Origin: Dactylonectria macrodidyma
Lineage: Eukaryota; Ascomycota; Sordariomycetes; Hypocreales; Nectriaceae
Assembly: GCA_020744425.1 (NCBI GenBank)
Contig: JAGMUV010000004.1
Coordinates: 744,001 to 808,000, forward strand
Length of the DNA stretch: 64,000 bases
Reading direction: 5' to 3'
Part shown: one piece after another, positions 11,718 to 22,098 of the stretch
Layout of the letters: each line of letters begins with the position of its first letter
How positions within the stretch are numbered: position 1 is the stretch's first letter
Made by a program: the position numbers and the translations under genes
The notes under the pieces: model-generated
Databases searched by the model: none
Seen by the model: the letters and a program-made list of their open reading frames with translations, nothing else
What the model was told of the DNA's origin: nothing

Positions 11718-12769
11718 ATGGCTACCAACGGTGACGCATCTGCGAACCCCCGCAGCGATTCGCCAACGAGGTCCCCTCGATCGGCCTCGATATCCTTGCA
11801 AGCTGCTGCAACCATGAACGCAGGGCTCCAGCACGAACCCACACGCAGTTAGCATCCCGAACAGTCGTCTTCATCCCGTCATCCTCTTAACTGTGGATAG
11901 GATCCTCCAGCACCTCTCTTTCGCGAAACCGTTCCTCCCTACACACCGACCGCCGACGATCCGCTGTCCTCATGAACCTCCAGCTCAACGATCCTGCCGT
12001 GCCGGCCCCTGGCGAGATGGTCCACGAGCCGTCCTCATATCGGGCTTCCAGTCCGCAGCCCCTCTCTGGATCCCCATCGCTAGCAGACCCCCACCATCAC
12101 CGGGCACCGAGTCTAGGCGAGCTTCACCAGGAACTTGAAGCGGAACAGGAAGCACACGTCGTATGTTTGCCAGGATCGGATATGCGAAGCATACGTATGT
12201 CTAACGATCTGTAGAACCGTCTCCTTCACATGATTCGACAGCAGCAACTCGAACTGCAACGGCTGCAGTCTGGTCAGCCGCTGAGCCAGAATTCGGCTGT
12301 TGACGACGCCATCTCCGAAAGATCGGGACATGGAACCCCCCACGCATCCAGCTCCCATATCAACATTCCATCCGTGCCGTCTGGTGGCTCTTTCCCTCGC
12401 TCTGCCAGCTCTCGTCACCCCCGAAGTTCTTTTGACATGGCTCGCGCTGACCTCCAACGACGGTCTAGAACGCCTAGCCGTGGAGCGTCTCCGAGAATGC
12501 GCTCGACTTCCATTGGCGGTGATAGCGGCGAATGGGCTCTTGGAGGCCGCGATGAGAGCGCATTCTACCAAGCGGAGACGCAGATGTTGACTCGTGAGAA
12601 CCAAATGTTGCGGGTGCGAGTGCGAGAGCTAGAAAAGCAGTTATCCGATGCTTCCCTTGGCTCTCCAGCTACTCATGAGCCGCCTCATCATTCTCATCTG
12701 ACAAGGTCGTCGACGGTGGGAGACAAGGAGGGGAGGACTCCTGCCACGGAAGCGCCGAAAGATGCCTAA
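11718..12769 (+). CDS. Ser/Pro-rich protein with C-terminal coiled coil, function unknown
   Basis: Spliced model of three exons, 11718-11847, 11901-12160 and 12215-12769, giving 314 residues. Intron 1 (53 bp) is GTTAGC..ATAG. Intron 2 (54 bp) is GTATGT with branch CTAAC and TGTAG. Frames join as EPTR|RSSSTSL and QEAHV|NRLLHMIRQQQ, the latter continuing a Gln/Leu/Glu-rich helix. The N-terminus (MATNGDASANPRSDSPTRSP) and middle are disordered and Ser/Pro/Arg-rich. Helical segments lie at ~115-145 (ELHQELEAEQE onward) and near the end (TQMLTRENQMLRVRVRELEK), the latter a leucine-zipper-like heptad pattern. I see no basic DNA-binding region before the zipper, so a bZIP factor is unlikely; a scaffold or regulatory protein is possible. 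The sequence feels conserved among Hypocreales but I cannot name a function. Confidence 0.8.
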
Positions 12770-13323
12770 TGTTTCCAGTGACGGGCTTGCTATGTTAAAA
12801 ATTCACTGTGTTACGATCCAGTCACAAATACGTTTTTCTTTTCACGGAGTCGGGGATTGGTGAAATGTGGGGAATCAGTAAAGCTAACCTGCCTTCGATA
12901 AAACATATGCGGCGTTCGGGAATGGATCAGAAGTGCAAGAATGGAGTGAAATATCTGCCTGTGACTCCGCGAGGTTGGCATCATCATCACGTTGGTCACC
13001 TTGGAGTTGAGCCTTTAAGGTGTCCCAGTTATCACCGTGTGTTTCTTGAGATGTGTGTGTGCACGTCGAAGCTAGCTTATTTACTCCAGTAATCTACTCA
13101 ACATACCAAGAAATCAACAATTGCTCGAATCATTCAATTCTTAGTACCTGTGCACCCACTTTTCTTGTCGTTGGGAGCAGTCTGGCTACCTAAGTAGATA
13201 TGCTGCATCACGCCGGGTGAATGTTGAAGTGCTCCGCCTACCCTGAACTTCCCATCTCCCAACATCACTGCCATCATGATCTCCTGACAGCTAAAAAGAA
13301 AGGGACCAACGCGCTTGCGTAGC
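12770..13323. other. intergenic
   Basis: 3' flank of the coiled-coil gene and upstream region of the L2HGDH-like gene. Short frames on both strands look random. I see nothing else. Confidence 0.6.
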
Positions 13324-14760
13324 ATGCAGAAGCTCAATTTCAGCTGGACGACGGCTATAAAGGGTGATTTCAATCATGTGGTAAGTCCGATGGCCTAACA
13401 CCCCCCGAACCTACCTTGGCTGCTCGACCGCCTCTAGCTAATCTTGTCCGTGTCGTGTCATGACAGTGTCGTTTCGTTGTGGCAAGCAACATACCTCCTC
13501 AACCACCTCACAACTATCGACCGATGGATATAATAACACCTTTACAAGATCATCGGCGGCGGCGCAGTCAGGGTTTCTATTGCCCGGCAACTCTCTCGGC
13601 GTGACAAGGCCTCAACTCTCTTGACCGAGCGACACAACGCTGTCGGCACCGAGACGAGCTCCCGCAACAGCGAGGTCATCCACGCGGGCATCTACTACGG
13701 GCTAGGCAGCCTGAAGATGCGGCTTTGCGCCCACGGCAAGAACCTGCTGTATGACTTTTGCGACAAGTACGGCGTAGGCTTCCGCAGCACGGGCAAGGGG
13801 ATCGTCGCCCAAAACGACGCCCAGTGTGAGGCCTTCAACAAGATCCACGCTATGTGCAAGGACGAGATCGGTGTGCCGATACGGTGGATTGGAGAGGATG
13901 AGATTGAGCGAGATGGCGAAGGCGTGCATGCTATTGCGGCGCTGGATAACCCGACGACGGGTATCATCGACTCTCACGGCTTGATGTTGCGTCTGTTGGG
14001 CCTCTTCGAGGTCGCAGGCGGCGTGACGGCGCTCAACTCGCCCGTCGTCGGTATCAAGCCCCTCGGAGTTACACCCGGGAGCTCAGGGTGGGAAGTTCAG
14101 ATCAAGGACGTGGCAATGGGTTAGACATCCGCCATCACAGCTGAGACGCTCATTAACGCCGCCGGCCTTGGTGCCGTCGACGTACACGACATGATCGTGC
14201 CCGCCGCGCAGCACAAGCGGCTGTACTACGCCAAGGGCAACTACTTCTCGTACGGCACCGCGCACCCTCGTGTGACCCGCCTCATCTACCCGGCCCCGGA
14301 GCCAGGCGCCGCGGATTTGGGCACGCACCTGACGCTGGACCTTGGCGGACGCCTCCGCTTCGGCCCAGACGTCGAGTGGGTCGACCGCCCCGATGACCTT
14401 GCGGTGAACGCCTCTCGGCTTCCTCAGGCCGTCGGTGAGATCACAAAATACCTGCCTAGCGTGGACGAAACGTTTCTGGTGCCCGACTATGCCGGCATAC
14501 GGCCCAAGCTACCTGACCGTGGAGCGGTGCTCAAGAGGAAAAGTTTCAACGACTTCATCATCCGCGAGGAAGACGGATACGGAGGCTGGGTAAATCTATT
14601 AGGCATTGAGAGCCCCGGCTTGACTAGCTCGCTGGCCATCGCAGAAGAGGCCGAGGAGCTCATGTACGGTACTGCGCAGTTACAAACACATAATAGGTCA
14701 AGGTCCCAATGCACACTCAAAAATATATATAAATGCAAACATACTACAATGAATGGGTAG
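13324..14760 (+). pseudogene. L-2-hydroxyglutarate dehydrogenase-like FAD enzyme, broken by an in-frame TAG
   Basis: This resembles the FAD-dependent DAO/L2HGDH family, which oxidises L-2-hydroxyglutarate to 2-oxoglutarate in mitochondria. Exon 1 is 13324-13380, ending GDFNHV. A 168 bp intron GTAAGT..ACAAG follows. Exon 2 starts at 13549 with IIGGGAV, completing the FAD-binding Rossmann turn. Family motifs follow: RHNAVGTETSSRNSEVIHAG, PTTGIIDSHGL, AETLINAAGLG, YAKGNYFSY, PDYAGIRPKL and LLGIESPGLTSSLAIAEE. Two lesions are seen. TAG at 14122-14124 interrupts the frame (AMG*TSAIT), yet the same frame continues with clear family sequence for ~200 codons; GAG to TAG is the simplest origin. Also, the usual GGGxxG turn reads GGGAVR, with Arg for Gly. 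The last ~30 residues after LMYG look non-homologous. It may be a young pseudogene or a sequencing error. Confidence 0.8.
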
Positions 14761-14948
14761 CCAGCCTGTGAGTGAGAGAAAGAAGAAACGCCCTTTGCGA
14801 GATGTCCGGTGTGCTCGAGGTATCTCGTGTTTCCATGCAAAACGTCCCAAGTGCCATTCGTAGCTCATCAGTTTTGTGTCAAATCATATCAAACGCCACC
14901 GAACGCCTGCCAATGAGAAGTCTCACCCTAAGACCCTAATGTCATTTT

Positions 14949-17217
14949 TCACCGCATCGAAATACTCGGACACATTTTCCGGCTCTGGACGTTGATGTGG
15001 AGTTCATATATGCCGTTCTGAGCGCCGACGAAGCTGGGATGGAGTTAGCAATTCAATCGGACGACTTTGTGTGACAAGAGAACCTACAGGACGCGTCCAT
15101 CTTCGCTCCAGGCCAGACCCGCAGTGTTATCCGGCGAGGGAGGCACCTCAAAGACTCCGTGGTCATTCGCTAGGGTTCCACGGAGAGCACTCTCTTCCCA
15201 CCGCGTGACGACCTGATTGACTAACGGCACTAAGATAGCAGAATCATCTTGATCTCGATCATTTGCCCGCTCTCTGGCCTGCAGGATCTCGAGCACAGTG
15301 AGATAAGACGTATCCTGCCTTTGCCGCTGCTCTCGCAACATTGCGACGGTTTCGCCAAGATTTTCCATCCAACGCTCTGGTCGGGAAGCTTCATTAGCCT
15401 CGGCGGCATCCCGTAAGAGCTGTCGCGTAGTGCGGGCACGATCTTGTGCGCGGTAGGACCCAAGGAGATCTCCCATGGTAACGCGACCAATGCTACTGCT
15501 TCTCCGATCGATCACTCTCTGAGTGTTTTCGTTCACAGTTGTGCGCTCAGTGGTGGTTCGGCGAGCTCTTTCAGCCCAGATCGCAGGTGCTGTCCTCTCC
15601 GCTGTGCTCCTTAAACTTTCTCGTTCTCGCCGTCGTCGATCTCTCTGAATGGCTTCAAGAACCAGAGTCTCGTTGGCTGTCAGCGGAATATTGAGATCAT
15701 TGACGGCATCCACGTCACGAGGGCGGCTATCAGATGAGCTGGTGTTGTTGCCAGAAGCCGAAGACGATGTATTGCTAGTGTTGGCCGCGTCGCCAGTATT
15801 GCTCGTCCGGTCTCGGCGGCCTTCCAAAAGCCGGGGATCAATGGTATTTCGGTCAAGAATGCTAATGTGCTCAAAACTGGGATCATCTATGTTGATGATC
15901 TGACGGACGATGAAGTTGCTTCGCATGTCGGTAATGCCTACAATGCCCCGGTCTTCCGTCCACGCAAGAATGTCGAAGGGACCTGGACAGAACGCCATAT
16001 CTCGGACGGCGCCCGGCCCACTCTGGGGCCGCGAGGATTGGAACGTGGTGACGAGGGGATCGGCATCTGGATCAGAAAGAAGAGCTGCGTTAAAGATGGA
16101 GATAGTGCCATGTTGAGTGCCGACCGCTAGGTAGGCGCCTGAGCTCGAGAAGCATGCGGCGAAGCTGCCTCGGCTGTCGGATCTGTCATCCTTTTTCTGA
16201 CTTTTGAGAAGGATCCTTTGGATCTGCTCCCATTGGTACTTTTTGGCATCACCCGACTGTGTCGATTGTGACTCTGGAATTGTCTTGATCCGCTGGTGAA
16301 CATACAGGTAGGGGTCGTCGAGGACTGAAATTAGGAGCCGGCCATCAGGCGATATGATGGCACGATTCACGAAGTCGGGGTAGGTGACGCTATCGAATGG
16401 TTCTGCTCGGTCCTTGACGTCGAAGTCTTTGAGACTGACGAGAGTCACCGTTCGATCATTGTTGGCGAGGATTGCCATAGGTTCGGTGTATGCGGTGTCC
16501 CAAGCTGACAATGACGTCGGGGGGAACCAGAGGCTAATGCAGTTCACTCGGTCTTTGGCAAGCTTCATACTCTTGGCGATCAGACTCTTGTTGGACCGCC
16601 GAGCACGAGAGAGGAAGGTGAAGATGGAGTCGTCACGGGACGAGTCGAGTCCGAGTCCGAGGCGGTCGGAGTCTGCATCGGGGGCGAGGCTTTGGTCATT
16701 GAGGTCGTTTTGATCGGTTTGGTCGCTTCGGTCGTTTCGATCGTTTTCCTCGTTCAGTTCAATGGCTACAAAATCGCCGTTCTCGCTCCCGCAGCAGAGC
16801 CAACCCTTCTCGGCGACTAGGCATCGTGGCGCAAATGTCAGGAGCTTGATTGTTTCGCACTCGCGGGTGGTCGTGTTGAGGCGCTGCACATGGTTACTGC
16901 CGGTGCCTCCAGGAAAGTAGACAATGTTGTCCTTCTCGGCGCTGACCAATGCCCGGAGTTGCCAATGCCTGTAGGGGTGTTAGCGATGCTGGTGTCGCAG
17001 AAAATGCTTGCAGATAGCGACAGCGAAGGCGACATACTGCGAACGAACCGGGATGCGGTAGTGTTTTCGAGCCCGCTGAGAGACGAGGAACTCGGTAGGA
17101 TGGATGCTGTTGAGCACCACAATTAGCATCAGGATCAGGCTGTGAGCGCAAGCTGCGGGTCGCCTCAGCGCTGGTGGTAGATGATATGACGTACTCGCCC
17201 TCGTCCTTCACGGCCAT
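14949..17217 (-). CDS. WD40-like protein of the fungal DUF2415 type
   Basis: Four-exon model: 17195-17217, 17038-17106, 15088-16968 and 14949-15033; introns of 88, 69 and 54 bp with GTACGT, GTATGT and GTAGGT donors. It gives 685 residues. Joins read MAVKDEG|D-IHPTEFLVSQRA, PVRSQ-HWQLRALVSAEKD and EDGRVL|FVGAQNGIYELHIN. The last join explains an apparent stop at 15084, which lies inside the intron. Blade-like repeats are visible (SSGAYLAVGTQHGTISIFNA; AFCPGPFDILAWTEDRG), the latter matching where I expect the DUF2415 block. A low-complexity Asn/Asp/Ser/Thr/Gln run occupies residues ~105-125, and the C-terminal half has a long Arg/Glu-rich helical part (AERARRTTTERTT). Family proteins are conserved in fungi with no firmly known role. 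The short 23 nt first exon would be easy to miss. Confidence 0.8.
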
Positions 17218-18562
17218 AGTTCTCGACAGTCGAAACCACCGTCTGTAGCCGGTTCGACGGGTCGAGAGGGTGATATGCCACCCGGCGAATGGAGGATGTC
17301 GTGACACCAAGCAGCAGACCAAATGTTACTTCTTGTAGGTGGTGACGAGGGGCGGTCGAGTCCAAGTTGGCAAGCTGGTCGGGCGAAAGTCGAGCGGGTG
17401 AGTGATCGTGGGCCTGAAGAGCAAGAGATTCGAGAGGATCGAGAGGATCGAGGGGAAGCGATGATGCAGCAGTGATGATCTTGGCGATGGAGCGCCTGCG
17501 GTGACTCGCTGTGGCGTTTGTTTGGACGGACTGAATGACGTTCTCGCGTGATGGATGGGTTGACTCGAGGCTGGCCTGTGTTGGAGGAGATTGGATGACT
17601 TAGGTCAAGCGGCGGTTCAACCTGCTAGAGGCAAGCCTAAGCCGACAGGACGTGTTTGCGGGTCGGCGTTGTACCACCAAGCATATGCATATGGAAGCTG
17701 TGCTCAAACAATATTTAACAATGTGAAATCTCGAGGAGCTGCGTTCGCAACTTAAATGGTCTAGACCTTTTGGTGCACTGCGTTTGATTCCATCAACAAT
17801 GCTGTCTGTTTTTAGTAGCTTGAGAGGGTCTGTTAGGTACTTACCTCCTAAGCTACGGTAGCTACCCACCTCTTGCTTGGTGGCGCTCGTGGGTCAGTGT
17901 CCCACCACCTGCATGTCCCAGAGCCAGAGCAGACGAACATCGCCACAGGCATCGGTTAGATGCCTCGCCAAGCTTGAATCGCTCATCTTTAAAATACCTT
18001 TCCTCCCAAATCGCAGGGGATCGTGTCTGCCGCACTCATTGTTAAGACGAAAGCTAACGGATTTTTTTACTGCTACGGTAGTTGGCATTGTGGTCTTCCG
18101 CCTCTCCTACCTTTGGAGGTAATAAATACTGTACCTTACACCAACCCCAGCCAGCTACCACCATTCTACTCCGTAGATACGCCTTGCACACCTACACCTT
18201 GCGAAAGCCTTTTCACCGCCTAGATGAGGGCAAACAAACCTCGGTGCTGTAAATTGTAGCCCATGTTGGTTTCCACATACATCTGGCACGCACATCCTGG
18301 AAGCGACTATCCAAGTGTTAGGGATCACACACTATTTGTTCTTTATATGCCTGGACGGAGCTCTCTTCAACTGCGAATCTGATCTAAATTGATATCTAAA
18401 ACGAGCGAAATCCTTTCCTGGCCTCAATCCCTAACTAATAATCCAATGTGCCTCCATGTTACCTGATCTGTCTCATTTCATCCTAGAACACATTGCTGGT
18501 GATATTGCAAGAGGTCAACCTTCCCTTGACCTTTCCTATGAAACCCAATATGATATAAAGAT
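17218..18562. other. intergenic
   Basis: Upstream region of the DUF2415 gene, then the 3' flank of the decayed gene. A 66-codon frame at 17165-17365 overlaps exon 1 but its frame does not continue into exon 2. One TACTCCGTA motif lies at 18167-18175. No gene is supported. Confidence 0.6.
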
Positions 18563-20701
18563 TCAGGCAGTTTCAAACGTGTGCTCGCCCCACCCATACA
18601 CCCTCTTCAATCGTTGTGCAAACATCAGGACCAAGTATCCTTCGATACAGGATTTATGTGGCCGATGTAAAGTTAGTGACTTCTTCACAATGTCGCGGTC
18701 GGGGGGGTAGGAAAGTGTAGATCGATCCAAATTTGGGCAGGACTGAGAAGCCCAAATCAACCATAGCTGCTACAAATTCTGGCCAATGTACTGAGCCTCG
18801 GGCTTGAGACTTCTCGAACAGTGTCGAGAAAACTTTGGCAGTTGATGATCCAACCTCGAAGGTTTGCGATGGCGGAGTAGTTTTGTCCTCCACAGGCGAT
18901 GTCAGCTCTGGTGCGATTTCGTAGGCGGACGAGTGCGATGGTCGGGTCTTCTCCTTTTGTCCCCGTTGCTCCACTTGCTTCTGCGGCGATTGGGGAATTG
19001 ATCGGAGAAGAGGTGCCAGCTCGTTTTCGCTGTTCTGCTTCTGCTCAAGTTTAGCCAGTTCTCGCTGGTACTGTGCTTCGAGGTTGGAGAAGCAGTCGTC
19101 GACCAAGTCCTGGTACAAGAACCCCATTTTTGTGCCAGTCTTCTGGATAACAACGGCGTCCAACTCGCGTAAGGCGCCTTTAGCCATGCGAGGGTCCATG
19201 AGATTCTTGATTGGAACTGCAAAATCGCGGAGGTCAATCTCCTTTCTGACCAGACCTAACTCGCGTTCTAATTCCTGTAGTCGACAGGAAAAGAAATGCC
19301 CCTTCCTGCGTGTGGGAGAAGGTAGGGAGATTGCTGAGGATAGATCCTGGAAGAACACGATGATGACAGCTAGATTAGACAGTGCATATGCTTCACTCTC
19401 GTGTAACTTCTCACGTTCTCTGGGGTGCGACTCGTGGAGCTCACTCAATTTCTTGATCCAGGGCACGGCTTTGACCGCATTCGCCTCGGGCTGACAGAGA
19501 CGTAGCATGTAATGAAGCTGAGGGTTGCTCCTAGTCAACTCTTCCGGCTTGCGTATCATAGTGACTCGCGCATTGCCAACCTTGTGGTATTTGTCTTCGA
19601 TCCGCCTGAACCATTTCCGGCCTGTGCCTGTCTGGATAAACCGTTCGAGGAGGTACTGGGCACGGTCATATTCTAAATGACAAGTGTTTGATATCTTTTG
19701 AAGCACCAGCAGTGAAGCTAGGGGTTCCAGACATTGTCGTCAACGCTCACAGTCAACAAGAATCCCTCGAAGAGTATCTCAGTTTCCTCACGCTCGAACC
19801 GGAAGCGCTTTCTGTTTGTGTGAATGGTTGGTTCTTTACTCGGCCAGAGCTCGCCCCTGATGAGAAAGGGCGCCAATACAGTCTCCTCAGCGACAAATAT
19901 ATCAGCGGTGCTGTCTTCGATGCAATGCACGGTGCGATCAAAGATGCTGCCATATGGAAGTATATCGAACGCCTTCTTGAGTTCCTCGATAGTACAACCG
20001 AGGATAAAGTTCGTCGGGCAATTATTCTTGAAGAGAGAGCTTGGAAAGCGCAGCTTTCGCTGCCTTGTCTACACTTCGAGGCTTTTCTGCTGTATGTATA
20101 GGCTCTGCTCCGTATGCCAAGATGTCGTCGACCAGAACGTTGAGGCGCTGCAACATGGTGGATTGTCTCCGCAAGACCAATTCCCTAGTCGCTTGAGGAA
20201 GGAATTCGCGGAACGTTGGGTTTGATCTGTGTGCAACTAAACCCTGAGCGAGCTCGACCGGGAGGTTGACATTGATAGTGTATTGGTCTTCTGTAAAAAA
20301 TGTGTGGCTACAGTCCTCGAAATTCTGGGTAAAGCGGACACCTCTGTTGACCATCAGGCCGTTAATGAAACTAAAATCCCCAGGTGTGTCATCAATGCCA
20401 TGATGAAACTGATGATGGATGGTTGTCATGGCACGGAATTTGAAAGATTCAAGAGAAAGTCGGGTTGGCCTGACACGTCGCGTACATTGAGCTCTGGGGA
20501 GAAGGCGACCATACCCTTGAAGGATCGATCTTTAGCATGCGCCAGCACGATCCCATCCCTTGCACCGGCTTTTAGGCATATTGTCCTTTGACTCTTGTCA
20601 AACGATCGCCATAGAGCCGCAACTCTGGTACCATGTGTTTTATATTTTCGTGCAAGGTCTTCTTGCAGGTCTAATACTAGAGGCCTGTCTGGGATGATCA
20701 T
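18563..20701 (-). pseudogene. decayed multicopy-type fungal protein (ipa-like family), with internal inversion and two frameshifts
   Basis: Read on the minus strand, pieces of one long helical protein appear in order. Piece A is 20701 to ~20453 (starts MIIPDRPLVLDLQEDL, ends QPDFLL). Piece B is ~20452 to 20030 (KFRAMTTIHHQF to AALSKLSL), one base out of phase with A. The middle piece lies on the PLUS strand at 19701-20029. Piece C is 19700 to ~18708 (QKISNTCHLEYDRAQYLLER to SIYTFLPP). Piece D ends at 18563 (DRDIVKKSLTLHRPHKSCIE to GWGEHTFETA) and is out of phase with C across a run of seven G at 18701-18707. As I remember it, an intact fungal family (several hypothetical proteins, sometimes labelled ipa protein) has exactly this order A-B-middle-C-D at ~700 residues. 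Its function is unknown. No intact product can come from this locus. Confidence 0.75.
19701..20029 (+). other. inverted internal segment of the decayed gene
   Basis: About 329 bp whose protein-like frame is on the plus strand (APAVKLGVPDIV, then WFFTRPELAPDEKGR, DKYISGAVFDAMHGAIKD, ending KVRRAIIL) inside a gene otherwise on the minus strand. Inverting it restores two joins that read smoothly: LSLQ-APAVKL upstream and RAIILQ-KISNTCHLEY downstream. The length, 329 = 2 + 109 codons, fits the phase exactly. Both breakpoints sit in a short TT(C/G)AAG-like motif (19698-19703 and 20028-20033), and the segment ends are AAG..CTT. Confidence 0.75.
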
Positions 20702-22098
20702 GCTGGGTGGTAGAATGTTCTACCATCTGAATGCTCAGTTTAAGAGATGGCCGAGAGGTAGATGCACCAAAGCCAGATGAAAAGAGTTCAAGTAGTTTGA
20801 TGAGATGTGAGGAAGGAGACAGACCCAGAACGACACCAGTCGAAGATAAAGAAGGGAAAAGAGGGATAAGTTATGTGCATTGAATATACTGAGAAAGCAG
20901 TCTGTGGTTGTTTTTATTGGGCCTTCTGGTAGTGCCTCGCTGTTGTGTAACATGTGCGAGTTTTTGCTTTGTTTTGACTCTCCGATAGGCTAGAGCACTG
21001 CATAATTATTGGTACCCGGAGAGGGAGACAACGTGACCATGCATTAATGTCTCATCAAGAGTAAATGGCTTGCATGTAGTGTCCTTGGTGTTGCATCCTC
21101 CGACGCCCGACCTAGCGAAGGCTGGTTTCTTCTAATTGTCCAGTACAATACTTGGAAGAATGCGTTACTGATAAGACTATTTAGTACACCGACAGGGAAG
21201 ACCATGATTGTATGAGTTGATCTTATTTATTTTTTGCCCGATGTATACCGATGGAAGCGAGTTTGGGCAGAGATGACCTTCACTATCGTTGTGATGGTGA
21301 ATGATGAGATTATTCTGAGTTAGTGATTCTGAGGCTGGACTCTGGGGAGCGCGGGATTGAACGTGGAAATAAGTTACGGATGTTATAATGCAATTGCAAA
21401 TGCAGCACCTGATATTTGACAGGGGCCACATTCGACATCGAGTGCACTGAACAGACCATCAACAGCTAGAGAGCGGTTGCAAGAGGCCCATGAAGAGTAT
21501 GGATGTCGTCTAAGCTGAAGATAGAGTTGGTTCTGGTTCTCAAGCAACCACTCTACATAGTATACTTCTTCCCCGGTACATCAGGTTGAGCTTGGTGATG
21601 GCTCTACTAGAGAGAAATGCTTAACACAAACTCGCCGAGTAGGAAATAACTCGCATATCGATAAATAGTCGGCCTTCACGATGAAATAGTCTTGAGTTAC
21701 ACGTCTCAAGAAAGACCCCGATAGTAGGGAATACGGATGGTTTCCCGATCCAGAGCCCCAGCCGTAGGCCCGCAGGGCAGTAGCTCCCCCACACTCAACT
21801 GCCTGCTGGGACCAAACTCTCGCTCTGGAACGCCACTTCGACTCTCGAGGCTTCGAGCTACTGACTCACGTGTGGCGGCCCCTCCCATCCTCGGGAAGGC
21901 GCTCCGGGGGGAATAACCATGGCCCGAAAAAAAATTGAGCCGCCGCTCAGTTCTGTCGACTTCCCTCTTTTTCTGTGACGGTGAACGGACTAAATTTTCA
22001 TCACACCCATCTCTCCTACCATTTAAACCCACCCAACACCCCTCCTCCAGCATTCATCCTTTTTCCTTACTGCTGTTTTATACCCCATATCCATAATC
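20702..22098. other. intergenic, promoter region of SSC1
   Basis: Upstream of the decayed gene and of the Hsp70 gene (divergent). GAA/TTC-type triplets at 21820-21855 (GGAACGCCACTTCGACTCTC, then GAGGCTTCGAG) loosely resemble an imperfect heat-shock element, and CCCCT (21877-21885) could be a stress element; both are weak, sequence-only guesses. Frames on the minus strand have no domain character. Confidence 0.45.

Noticed and set aside
17165..17365. 66-codon frame MDSTAPRHHLQEV.. as N-terminus of the DUF2415 protein
   Set aside because: Its phase does not join exon 2; the overlapping frame MAVKDEG|D does so exactly.
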